A DNA stretch of 64,000 nucleotides, from positions 1 through 64,000 of the forward strand of contig NZ_QPQT01000018.1 of the NCBI RefSeq assembly GCF_003605125.1, in the 5' to 3' direction. The notes under the pieces are model-generated. The model was not told the DNA's origin. It made no database searches and was given only the letters and a program-made list of their open reading frames with translations. This document shows, piece after piece, positions 37,935-46,594 of this stretch (position 1 is the stretch's first letter; every line of letters begins with the position of its first letter). Origin of the DNA: Shewanella algidipiscicola. Lineage in GTDB: Bacteria; Pseudomonadota; Gammaproteobacteria; Enterobacterales; Shewanellaceae. The translations under genes were made by a program, and so were the position numbers.

Positions 37935-40217
37935 TTACATCCCTTTGGTGAAAGTACGTGTAATAACGTCCTGTTGCTGCTCTGGTGTTAGGGCGTTAAA
38001 GCGCACTGCGTAACCAGAAACACGGATTGTCAGCTGTGGGTACTTATCAGGATTAACGATTGCATCTTCAAGCATCTCGCGGTTCATCACGTTCACGTTA
38101 AGATGTTGACCACCCTCACGAGACTCGTTATGGGCAAAATAGCCATCCATCAACGCAGCCAGGTTAGTGCGGCGACCATCATCGTCTTTACCTAGTGCAT
38201 TTGGCACGATAGAGAAGGTATAAGAGATACCGTCTTGAGCGTGAGCAAAGGGCAGTTTAGCCACCGAGGTTAAAGAGGCGACAGCGCCTTTCTCATCACG
38301 GCCATGCATTGGATTGGCACCTGGCGCAAATGGCGCTCCTGCTTGGCGGCCATCTGGAGTCGTGCCTGTTTTCTTACCATAAACCACGTTTGAGGTGATG
38401 GTGAGAATTGACTGAGTCGGAATGGCATCGCGGTACATTTTCATGTCACGGATTTTCGCCATAAAGCGCTCAACCAGTTCAGTAGCTAAATCATCGACGC
38501 GTGCATCGTTGTTACCAAATTTAGGATAATCGCCTTCGATGTCGAAATCGATAGCAATGCCGTGCTCGTCACGAATAGGCTTCACTTTGGCAAATTTGAT
38601 AGCTGACAATGAATCGGCTGCGATAGAAAGCCCCGCGATACCACACGCCATGGTGCGACGAACGTCTCTGTCATGTAGCGCCATTAGGGCCGCTTCATAA
38701 GAGTACTTATCGTGCATGAAGTGAATGGCATTAAGCGCTGATACATATTGCTTAGCCAACCAATCCATCATGACATCTAAGCGCCCCATTACGTCATCAA
38801 AATCGAGCACTTCGTCAGTAATAGGCTCAAACTTAGGACCGATTTGGGTCTTGAGTTTTTCATCCATACCGCCGTTGATAGCGTAAAGCATGGTTTTAGC
38901 AAGGTTGGCACGTGCGCCGAAGAACTGCATGTGTTTACCCACAACCATAGGGCTGACACAACAAGCAATTGCATAGTCATCGGACTGGAAGTCCGGACGC
39001 ATTAGATCATCGTTTTCATACTGAATAGAGCTAGTGTCGATTGACACCTTAGCACAGTACTTTTTAAAGGTTAGAGGCAGTTTTTCTGACCAAAGTACGG
39101 TGATATTTGGCTCTGGGCTTGGGCCCATGTTGTATAGCGTATGTAAGAAGCGGAAGCTTGACTTGGTCACCAAAGTGCGGCCGTCCAGTCCCATACCAGC
39201 GATAGATTCGGTCGCCCAGATTGGGTCGCCAGAGAATAGCTCATCGTATTCTGGAGTGCGTAAGAAGCGAACCATACGCAGTTTCATCACGAAATGGTCA
39301 ACCATTTCTTGCGCTTGTTCTTCGGTGATCAGACCATTTTTCAGGTCACGCTCGATATATACATCAAGGAAGGTCGACGTACGGCCCAGTGACATAGCCG
39401 CACCATTTTGGCTTTTCACTGCCGCAAGGTAACCAAAGTATGTCCATTGAATCGCTTCTTTGGCGTTGGTTGCTGGGCGTGAAATATCAAAGCCATAGCT
39501 CGCCGCCATCTGTTTCATTTGGCCAAGAGCTTTATGCTGCTCTGCAATTTCTTCACGAAGTTGCATTGTGGCAGTTAAGTCTTCACCGGCTTCAAACTTT
39601 TCTTGTAGCGAACTAAATTGGGCAAATTTATCTTGCATCAGATAGTCGATACCATAGAGCGCGATACGACGGTAGTCACCGATAATACGGCCACGGCCAT
39701 AGGCATCGGGTAAACCAGTTAGGATACCTGATTTACGACAACGCATGATCTCTGGGGTGTAGATATCAAATACACCTTGGTTATGAGTTTTACGTAGCTC
39801 AGAATAGATATATTTGATGTTTGGATCTAATTCACGACCGTAGGCAGCACAAGAGCTTTCTACCATACGGATACCACCGTTTGGCAACATAGCGCGCTTA
39901 AGAGGCGCTTCAGTCTGTAGGCCAACGATGGTTTCTAATTCTTTAGCGATATAACCGGCTTCGTGAGAGGTGATAGTCGATACCTTATCGGTATCAAAAT
40001 CGACAGGCGCATGGGTGCGGTTTTCCAGCTTGATGCCTTCCATGACCTTGTCCCATAATGTTAGGGTCGCCTCGGTTGGGCCAGCTAAGAATGACTCATC
40101 GCCTTCATAAGGGGTGTAATTTGCTTGAATAAAGTCTCGTACATTTACTGCAGACTTCCAATCACCAGGAGTAAAACCTTCCCACGCTTTGGTGAACAGC
40201 TCAGTTTTTTCGGTCAT
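37935..40217 (-). CDS. pflB: Formate acetyltransferase (pyruvate formate-lyase)
   Basis: A 760-residue glycyl-radical enzyme that cleaves pyruvate with CoA to acetyl-CoA and formate without oxygen. The catalytic Cys pair is at about 419-420 ([11 protein letters not shown]), and the radical Gly is in [12 protein letters not shown] near residue 734. Full length compared with E. coli PflB. It is followed by pflA. The 5' region holds a PdhR-like palindrome 207 bases upstream of the start. Confidence 0.97.
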   Translation of the reverse strand: MTEKTELFTKAWEGFTPGDWKSAVNVRDFIQANYTPYEGDESFLAGPTEATLTLWDKVMEGIKLENRTHAPVDFDTDKVSTITSHEAGYIAKELETIVGLQTEAPLKRAMLPNGGIRMVESSCAAYGRELDPNIKYIYSELRKTHNQGVFDIYTPEIMRCRKSGILTGLPDAYGRGRIIGDYRRIALYGIDYLMQDKFAQFSSLQEKFEAGEDLTATMQLREEIAEQHKALGQMKQMAASYGFDISRPATNAKEAIQWTYFGYLAAVKSQNGAAMSLGRTSTFLDVYIERDLKNGLITEEQAQEMVDHFVMKLRMVRFLRTPEYDELFSGDPIWATESIAGMGLDGRTLVTKSSFRFLHTLYNMGPSPEPNITVLWSEKLPLTFKKYCAKVSIDTSSIQYENDDLMRPDFQSDDYAIACCVSPMVVGKHMQFFGARANLAKTMLYAINGGMDEKLKTQIGPKFEPITDEVLDFDDVMGRLDVMMDWLAKQYVSALNAIHFMHDKYSYEAALMALHDRDVRRTMACGIAGLSIAADSLSAIKFAKVKPIRDEHGIAIDFDIEGDYPKFGNNDARVDDLATELVERFMAKIRDMKMYRDAIPTQSILTITSNVVYGKKTGTTPDGRQAGAPFAPGANPMHGRDEKGAVASLTSVAKLPFAHAQDGISYTFSIVPNALGKDDDGRRTNLAALMDGYFAHNESREGGQHLNVNVMNREMLEDAIVNPDKYPQLTIRVSGYAVRFNALTPEQQQDVITRTFTKGM

Positions 40218-40423
40218 CGTACTAATACCTTCTGTATTGAGATAAAGGTTATTGGGTATCGATTTGGCTCTGATAACAAAGAGTGCGATACACCAATAGC
40301 TAAGTCTTAACAGCTCCCCTCAATATGTTGCCCTGATGATGGGAACCGATTATCGAATCGATTAAATTCTATACTTTAGATGGCCGATAAGATGACACGT
40401 TACAGTTTTACCGGCGACCACTT

Positions 40424-40440
40424 AATTGGTAAGACCAATT
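40424..40440. promoter_or_regulatory. PdhR-like palindrome upstream of pflB
   Basis: AATTGGTAAGACCAATT is a 17-bp palindrome apart from its centre. It matches the GntR-type site (TTGGTnnnACCAA) used by PdhR, whose Shewanella form is AATTGGTCTGACCAATT as I recall it. The second copy at 42726 differs only in the central two bases. Confidence 0.7.
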
Positions 40441-40629
40441 TACCTGATGGATGTTAGCATATCCACTTGCTAGCTGCATCAGATTCGCTAGAGATAAAGG
40501 CAAAACTGTAACCGACCTATCATTTTCACCCGCATTCTCTAATTGCATCTCATCTTAAAGTCGGTTATTTAGACCTAAATTATCGCCACTGTGCACGAAT
40601 AACAATCCCGATTGAGTATGAGATTGTTA

Positions 40630-40892
40630 GGGCCTGTTGATCTTTGCTGGTTGAATGTTGTTCGAGACAAAAACGTGTTAATCGAGGCGAGTGGATTGCA
40701 GCCTAGTCATCTAAGCAAAATTCACTTAACAAAGAGTAAAACGTTTTTAGCCGACCCCTTCGAGCAGCGTTTGTTGGTCATTTCTACTGCGTGCTCAGCT
40801 TTTTATGTAGAATCACTACACCACAAAGCTTCTGCTTTGTATGAATATCCAACAATTCCCTGCAAAAACAACCTTGGAAAATCAACAGGCCC
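40630..40892 (-). mobile_element. 263-bp MITE-like element, copy 2 (inverted)
   Basis: The same length and termini as the element at 4977-5239, in the opposite orientation, again between TA dinucleotides (TTAGGGCC on the left, GGCCCTAT on the right). Roughly nine bases in ten agree between copies; the half containing GTTAAGTGAATTTTGC is nearly identical. It carries no transposase frame; a 108-codon frame running through it is an artefact. It lies 190 bases beyond the pflB palindrome and 109 bases after the stop of the DUF3360-type gene. Confidence 0.75.
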
Positions 40893-41000
40893 TATGTTTA
40901 GCAACGATAATCTTGACTATAAATCAGAGGGCACTTAATCATCACAAGTATAGAAGAATAGCCACACAGCAGGGGGATCCACCACTTTGTGGCACAGTGT

Positions 41001-42533
41001 TTACAATAGAGCTGGGATCCCTTGGATCATGCCTACTGCTAGCATTGCTGCAAGGCAGATAACGAAGGCCAAACCTGGGATAATTAATCGGTCAGCGACG
41101 CTTAATGTTTTAGCTCGCTCTTTGTCACCAATGAGGCCATTGTTGTCTAAGAACATGGTGAGTGCCCATGCCAGCACAGGATTGGCCACAAACGAGGCGA
41201 AAATACAGATCCCCGCCGCTTGGCTACTTTGGGTGTCTTTGACCATCTGCATACCCGCTTCGAGTAGCGGTAAGAATACCCCCACAAGTAAAGCAATTGA
41301 CATTACAGGGCGCCACACCGTCACATCCATTGGATAGCCAAGTACAGCAACTATGATACACAGTGTACCGAGTAAAATAGCACCAGCAGGAATAGGGCGT
41401 TTTGCAATGGCAGCAGGGATCATATAAGTGCCCCATGATGAGGTGATGTTACCACCACCCACAGCGGTGCCGACCATTTGGCGTAAAGAACAGGTGGTCA
41501 TGGTGTCATCAACATCCATGAGTACTTTTTCAGTGCCTTTAGGGTAATTCAGTTCTTGGAAAATACGGTGACCTAAGAAGTCTGGTGACCACATGGCAAC
41601 CGCTAAAATCGCAAAGGGAAGTGAAGCGATAAAATGCGCCGCATTAGGCAGGCCTAGTTGCCAACCGTATTCGGTTGAACCCCACCAATAAGCTGGATTC
41701 AAATTAGGGATACCAGGCTCCGTCACAAATTGCAGATCTAGCCCCGCTCCTAGGCCAAATGCTAAAGCAATCGCGGCAATTGAGCACAATGGGATAGCTA
41801 GCCAACGTTTACCCACCTTAGCAAGATAGGCATATAAGATCACATTCACCAACAAAATAAAGAAGGCTACATAGCCTAAGCTGTAATCCAGAGCATGCTT
41901 GGATTGTAAACTCCCAGCCCAATCGAACAATGAGCTAATTTGACTCTTGGCCCCCATAAAACCGAGGAACACCAATAAACCACCGGCCACGCCACTAGAG
42001 GTGAGGTTAACCAGTCGCGATCCGCCTTTAAAATAACTGAGAATAAGGCCAAAGACACCGAGTAAAATGGCCAGTGCGAGAGGGTGTGCGCCAGCTAAGG
42101 CGATTGCCCCTATCAGTGGGATCATGGGGCCATGATTACCGCCAAGGTTGGCGCGAGGGTTGATAAAACCGGAACTGATAATACAAAAGAGTAACGCAGG
42201 GATGAGCATTTCTACTCGAACAACTTGAATGGCAAACTCGGCACCTAAATTAACGTGCTCCCATTTCTCGGTCAGTCCAGCAGCCCAAGCTGCCATTACC
42301 GCAGAATACATAACGGTAATGCCGATAGTGCCAGCGATGGCGGGAACAAGGTCTTCCCATTCAAAGCGAAAATCTCGACCCGGTAAGTTAAGACCCCAAC
42401 GCCTAGGCTTCATGATTTGTAATTCATGATCTAAGTATTCTTCACGAGTATTAAACTCAGACGCGGGACGATGAAGCGCTTTATAAGACTGCTCTGAGGT
42501 TTCCATTTCTGCGTGTTTGACGGTTTCTGACAT
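41001..42533 (-). CDS. DUF3360-type multi-pass membrane protein, possible anion transporter
   Basis: A 510-residue inner-membrane protein with about 10-12 helices after a 55-residue hydrophilic N-terminus (SEFNTREEYLDHELQIMKPRRWGLNLPGRDFRFEWEDLVPAIAGTIG begins the membrane part). The GGNHGPMIPLIGAIALAG and VGGGNITSSWGTYMIPAAIA segments, and the 14-helix-like repeat feel, recall SulP/xanthine-permease-fold proteins. I place it in DUF3360 from memory. Substrate unknown. A PdhR-like palindrome 193 bases upstream and its place beside pflBA and a formate channel suggest a role in pyruvate, formate or related acid transport; that is inference. Confidence 0.75.
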   Translation of the reverse strand: MSETVKHAEMETSEQSYKALHRPASEFNTREEYLDHELQIMKPRRWGLNLPGRDFRFEWEDLVPAIAGTIGITVMYSAVMAAWAAGLTEKWEHVNLGAEFAIQVVRVEMLIPALLFCIISSGFINPRANLGGNHGPMIPLIGAIALAGAHPLALAILLGVFGLILSYFKGGSRLVNLTSSGVAGGLLVFLGFMGAKSQISSLFDWAGSLQSKHALDYSLGYVAFFILLVNVILYAYLAKVGKRWLAIPLCSIAAIALAFGLGAGLDLQFVTEPGIPNLNPAYWWGSTEYGWQLGLPNAAHFIASLPFAILAVAMWSPDFLGHRIFQELNYPKGTEKVLMDVDDTMTTCSLRQMVGTAVGGGNITSSWGTYMIPAAIAKRPIPAGAILLGTLCIIVAVLGYPMDVTVWRPVMSIALLVGVFLPLLEAGMQMVKDTQSSQAAGICIFASFVANPVLAWALTMFLDNNGLIGDKERAKTLSVADRLIIPGLAFVICLAAMLAVGMIQGIPALL

Positions 42534-43410
42534 AATTTCTCATTCTCCGAAAAGAACATAGTGATTCATCTAAATTGATGATGGCTGCAACAGAATCCCT
42601 AATAAGTTAGTCAAGCGGCGCTGGCTTGTATGCCGTCTGTGATACTCGATTAACTTGGCCGCCACTGTAAATGAAATGAAAACGCTCCATTATAAAGTGA
42701 GCAGATACGTCCTTTTCTTGTTTAAAATTGGTCAGACCAATTTACCTCAAAAATATTAACACAGCCAAATAAGGCTGACATTAAGTATCAATAAAGTTGA
42801 AACTAAAGATTAGATGAATTGGGAGCCACTTAACAACTTACGCCACCAATTAGCCGATTTTTACCAATTAGGCATGCATATTGCGCCGCTGCAGGGCTCT
42901 CACTATCTCACTATTTTGTGAATCGTCCCGCTGGTCTTGGCTTTAGTTTGAGTTACCTCTCTTTGTTGTGCTTGCGGGGTGGCGGTATGACGCAAAGGTG
43001 TGCTGGAGTGTGGGGCGGGTCACGTTTCTTGGCTGGCGTTGGGATATGCCGAGTCATTAATGGTCAGCATTAAGTGTTAGGGGGGCAACCTTGAGCATCT
43101 GTTGCTCACTGTTAAAATCCACCGCCATGCTTATTGAATCACACCTAGTATAAAGCTTTTAATACAGTGAGTTAGGAGGTTTCCTCGCCGCTTTTACGTT
43201 ATCTCAATATTCGCTGAGGGCGCACTAGTTAGTGTTATCATTTATATTGATACTACTAATCATTATTATCAGATTTTCTTCTGTTTCATTTAACGTTAAC
43301 TTATCGATATCGAGTAACTATTTTCGGTAATTTATCATGGAGAACAGAATGTTATTGAGTAAATGCCACAGATACCATCCCCCTTGTGACGGTGCGAAAG
43401 AGAGGCAGTC
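42534..43410. other. Divergent regulatory region with possible remnant
   Basis: An 877-base gap between the DUF3360-type gene (minus) and the formate channel (plus). It has the PdhR-like palindrome (42726-42742), a 35-codon frame at 42814-42921 that might be a remnant, and a 26-codon frame that overlaps the channel start (43349-43429). Otherwise I see nothing I can support. Confidence 0.5.
42726..42742. promoter_or_regulatory. PdhR-like palindrome upstream of the DUF3360-type gene
   Basis: AATTGGTCAGACCAATT is a perfect inverted repeat around the centre base and one base from the recalled Shewanella PdhR consensus. FadR sites (AACTGGTCnGACCAGTT) are similar, but the outer AATT arms fit PdhR/LldR better. 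Confidence 0.72.
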
Positions 43411-44985
43411 ATGTCAACCTCTTCGTTAAACTCGCCAGCGGATCATCATCGCCAGTGTTATGTGCAACATCCTAATGCCGCTGCGGTCAATGGAGCGATG
43501 AGCATGTATTTACATGCCGAGCATTACGGACTGTCAAAAGTCAGTAAGTCCCACGGCCAGTCCATCGGTTTAGCTGTTTTTGCCGGTGCTTTTATTGCAT
43601 TAGCCTTTGTGTTTTACATCACAGTGACAACAGGGGTGACTGGTTCGTGGGGCTTAGTTAGGCTAGCGGGTGGGTTGGCCTTCAGCTTGGGCTTAATGTT
43701 GGTGGTGATCTGTGGCGGTGAGCTGTTCACCAGTACGGTACTTAGCACAGTGGCCTGGGCACAAAAGCAGGTGAATACTAATGCTCTGCTTATCTGTTGG
43801 CTGCGTGTTTATATTGGCAACCTATTCGGCGCCCTCATGATGCTGGGACTGGTTTTTGCTGGTGGTATGCATCAACTCGATGGCGGCTTATGGGGCGTGA
43901 ATGCACTGAATATCGCGCAGCACAAACTGCATTATGGTTGGGGACAAGCTTTTGTACTAGGTGTGTTATGTAACATGCTGGTTTGCCTTGGGGTATGGAT
44001 GACCTTTGCTAGCAAAGATGCACTGACTAAAGCTATTTTGTTAATGCTGCCGGTGGCCATGTTTGTCAGCAGTGGCTTTGAACACAGCATTGCCAACCTG
44101 TTTATGGTGCCGCTTGGGATCACTATTGTCCATTTTGCCGATGCGAGTTTTTTTGTTAGCGCAGGGGTCGATGCTACGCAGTATAGCGATTTAACCATCA
44201 GTAATTTTATCTTACATAACCTGATCCCCGTGACACTGGGCAACATAGTCGGCGGGGGATTATTAGTCGGCCTAGGCTACTGGCTGATAGAAAAACAGCC
44301 TAAGCCTGCCACTGTGCTACAGGTTGCTCCGCCACCTTTGGCCGAGTGCATTACCCCTTTAGCCGTTAAAAAATCAGTCACGCAATTGCCATCTTCCTTG
44401 GCTGAGTCAGTTAATCAAGCGGTGACACAAAACGCTTATGTGCAAGCGCATCCTTTATCAGTAGAGCCTTCTGGAGACCTATCAATGCCTAAATCAATTC
44501 AAAAACTAAATGTTAGCGACATCATGAACACCACGCCTTTCACTTTAACGCCTGAGTTATCTGTCTATGAAGGCCTTAAGCGCCTATCTAATGCCAATGA
44601 ACGGGGGGCGCCAGTGATCGATGAACAGCAAAGGTTATTAGGGTTTATTTCACAGCAAGATTTATTGCGTAGCCTTTGGTCAGAAGAATATGTGCGTGGC
44701 ATTGCCTATAAAGTGGCTGACTTAATGCAAACCCAAGTGCTAACGGTAGCTCCTAATGATGCCGTGGCTGACTTGATTGAACTTATGGTGGTCGACAGAA
44801 ATAAATTATTCCCTGTTAGCCAAATGGGTGTACTCACCGGCAGTACGTTTGCTAGTTATGAGGAGCGTTTAAGGCATGCTTACGCTAATAAACCCAGCAG
44901 TTTTCCTGTGGTGGAAGCGGGTAAATTACTTGGGATAATTAGTCGCGAGGCGATAGCGGCAAGAGTCAGCCGAGTATATGGATAA
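43411..44985 (+). CDS. FocA-like formate channel fused to CBS domains
   Basis: A 524-residue protein. Residues about 40-295 form a formate/nitrite-transporter channel with six helices, including CNMLVCLGVWMTFASKD and SGFEHSIANLFMVPLG, which hold the gating His region of FocA. A low-complexity linker (about 300-365) follows. Then a CBS pair: VSDIMNTTPFTLTPELSVYE...LLGFISQQDLLRS (about 370-425) and VADLMQTQVLTVAPNDAV...KLLGIISREAIAARV (about 430-520), the second containing a 20-odd residue insert. The channel would carry formate across the inner membrane. CBS modules often bind adenine nucleotides, so energy-sensing control is a fair inference. GAGAGG precedes the ATG by about 6 bases. Confidence 0.88.
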   Translation: MSTSSLNSPADHHRQCYVQHPNAAAVNGAMSMYLHAEHYGLSKVSKSHGQSIGLAVFAGAFIALAFVFYITVTTGVTGSWGLVRLAGGLAFSLGLMLVVICGGELFTSTVLSTVAWAQKQVNTNALLICWLRVYIGNLFGALMMLGLVFAGGMHQLDGGLWGVNALNIAQHKLHYGWGQAFVLGVLCNMLVCLGVWMTFASKDALTKAILLMLPVAMFVSSGFEHSIANLFMVPLGITIVHFADASFFVSAGVDATQYSDLTISNFILHNLIPVTLGNIVGGGLLVGLGYWLIEKQPKPATVLQVAPPPLAECITPLAVKKSVTQLPSSLAESVNQAVTQNAYVQAHPLSVEPSGDLSMPKSIQKLNVSDIMNTTPFTLTPELSVYEGLKRLSNANERGAPVIDEQQRLLGFISQQDLLRSLWSEEYVRGIAYKVADLMQTQVLTVAPNDAVADLIELMVVDRNKLFPVSQMGVLTGSTFASYEERLRHAYANKPSSFPVVEAGKLLGIISREAIAARVSRVYG

Positions 44986-45010
44986 TCCTCACTGATCATT
45001 AACGACCGCT

Positions 45011-45040
45011 AAGAATGGGGCTTAAGGCTCCATTCTTATT
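45011..45040. terminator. Terminator between formate channel and LysR genes
   Basis: AAGAATGG at 45011-45018 pairs with CCATTCTT at 45030-45037, with extra pairs inside. It lies between two converging genes and is flanked by an A/T-rich end. Confidence 0.6.
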
Positions 45041-45053
45041 ATATATCATCGAG

Positions 45054-45959
45054 TTATCTTGTTCTCTGACGGTATTTAGTCAGTCTGCGTGCTTCCGTTA
45101 TTAAACAGTCCCTTAGCGGGTTTTCTCCAGAATCACAACGCCAAACAAAGGAGAGATGGCGCTGCATATTAAGCTGCGGCGTCGCGAGGATCACCAACTC
45201 ACCTGCGGCGACCTCTTTCTCTACATCTAAAAAGGGCAGGCTACTCAAGTAAGGTCCATTTTTAACTAGCGCTTTGAGCAAAGAGACATGTTCATACTCT
45301 TTCCATACATTTAATTTCTCTATTACGCCATGTATTGCCCCTTCAAAAATACGCCGTGTGCCAGCACCCTGTTCACGCAATACCCACTTTGCCTGCTCTA
45401 ATTGCGATAAGCTGGTGGTGTTATAGCTGGCATATGGGTGATGTGGCGCGGCAACAACCACTAAATGGTCGTCGAGCCATTGTTCTTGGTACAGGCGAGT
45501 GTCGTCGTTACGCCCCTCAATAATGCCAAAGTCATATTCGTAATTGAGCAGGCCCTCGATAACATTTTCGGTATTTTCAACGGTCAGTTCTATCCTCAGT
45601 TCGGGGAAATCAGTATCGATTTTACTGATAAGTTCAGGTAAGAGATGCTCTGCAGCCGTCTGACTGGAGCATAATCGGAAGCGCCCGCTGATAAGATGTT
45701 GTTCATGAAGGCCTAATTCAATTTGCTGTGCGTCTTGTAGCAAGCGTCTCGCACGGGGGCGTAGCCAGTTGCCCCAGTGGCTAAGCGTGAGTCGGTTACC
45801 CTGTCGAATAAACAGCGGTCGCCCCAAGAGATTTTCTAATTGCCCCAGTGACATACTGACGGCTGACTGAGTCATCGACAGTTTTCTAGCGGCGGCGCTG
45901 ACACTTTCTAAGCTGGCAACGGCATCGAAAACCATGATTTGCTTGAGTGAATACTTCAT
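45054..45959 (-). CDS. LysR-family transcriptional regulator
   Basis: A 301-residue regulator with an N-terminal helix-turn-helix (LKQIMVFDAVASLESVSAAARKLSMTQSAVSMSLGQLE) and a periplasmic-binding-like effector domain (from about 90). The sequence is close in feel to the YeiE/CysB-like group. The ATG at 45959 is one codon after an in-frame GTG. AGGGGA lies a little upstream. Target genes are unknown; it is divergent from the yhdT-panF pair, and a short tandem repeat lies in the shared promoter region. Confidence 0.88.
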   Translation of the reverse strand: MKYSLKQIMVFDAVASLESVSAAARKLSMTQSAVSMSLGQLENLLGRPLFIRQGNRLTLSHWGNWLRPRARRLLQDAQQIELGLHEQHLISGRFRLCSSQTAAEHLLPELISKIDTDFPELRIELTVENTENVIEGLLNYEYDFGIIEGRNDDTRLYQEQWLDDHLVVVAAPHHPYASYNTTSLSQLEQAKWVLREQGAGTRRIFEGAIHGVIEKLNVWKEYEHVSLLKALVKNGPYLSSLPFLDVEKEVAAGELVILATPQLNMQRHLSFVWRCDSGENPLRDCLITEARRLTKYRQRTR

Positions 45960-46399
45960 CACAGCGAACGTTTCCCCTAACGGAAAAAAGAATGAATTTA
46001 AAGTATCAATATAATTGATGGTTATTTACCAATGATTGTAGGGGCGTCAATCAGGGGATACAAGTAAGTTGTTGATCTATTAGATGAGATAGAGATATGG
46101 TTCACTTTTTTGTGGTGACTGTGCGATGACGCACTCTTGTCGGTTCCGTTATCTACTGGTGGGCTGACCTTGGCTACTCAATGTCAATCACCTCTCTGTT
46201 ACGGCGCATCTTGGTCGCAGCTCATTGACATGGCGTGGCTATGATCTTAGGCCTATGATCTTAGCGCTATGATATTAGAGTATAGAGTATGGTACGGCGT
46301 TATTTTGCTACTCCACCCTCAGTGTGATGGATTAGGGCTAGCTCATACCTATGGTTTTGTCTAGAATCGAGCCCCTGGTTTATTTCTCGTGTGTTCCTT
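45960..46399. other. Divergent promoter region of LysR and yhdT-panF
   Basis: About 440 bases with no gene. The notable element is a 3 x 14-bp tandem repeat (46239-46280). The LysR-type regulator could bind here, since such proteins often control the divergent neighbour, but no clear T-N11-A palindrome was picked out. Confidence 0.4.
46239..46280. repeat. 14-bp tandem repeat, three units
   Basis: Three units start CTATGATCTTAG, CTATGATCTTAG and CTATGATATTAG, each 14 bases long, with two variable bases at the end. They sit in the divergent region about 120 bases before the yhdT-type gene. Confidence 0.75.
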
Positions 46400-46594
46400 A
46401 TGGTTTCATTGTCGAAAACGGCACTGGTATTAACCCTTGGTTACTTACTGCTGTGGTGCGCTGGCCCCTTATTATTGCAAGAGGCTGGTACATGGGCTGG
46501 GTTACCCTTGTGGTTTTGGTTTTCCTGCATTGCCGCACCATTGCTGCTTATTTTGGTATTGGTGTTAACAATGAGCGTGGTTGATGATGATTAA
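46400..46594 (+). CDS. yhdT: YhdT/DUF997-type small membrane protein
   Basis: A 64-residue protein with two membrane helices (about 5-22 and 36-58) and an acidic tail (SVVDDD). It overlaps the start of panF, exactly as yhdT precedes panF in enterobacteria. Function unknown. The start is uncertain: ATG at 46400 or GTG at 46391; neither has a clear Shine-Dalgarno. Confidence 0.75.
   Translation: MVSLSKTALVLTLGYLLLWCAGPLLLQEAGTWAGLPLWFWFSCIAAPLLLILVLVLTMSVVDDD

Larger units (their letters stand above)
40218..41000. other. pflB upstream region and 3' flank of the DUF3360-type gene
   Basis: A 783-base region with the pflB leader and promoter, the PdhR-like palindrome (40424-40440), the 263-bp element (40630-40892) and a short 3' flank with only a weak CCAC/GTGG hairpin. 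I could not place -10/-35 boxes or an Fnr/Crp site with confidence. Confidence 0.5.

Noticed and set aside
40612..40938. 108-codon plus-strand ORF
   Set aside because: It runs across the 263-bp element and both flanks, with no ribosome site; the frame is not preserved in the other copy.
40424..42742. FadR operators
   Set aside because: FadR sites read AACTGGTCnGACCAGTT; here the arms are AATTGGT/ACCAATT, which fit PdhR/LldR, and the genes flanked are fermentative.
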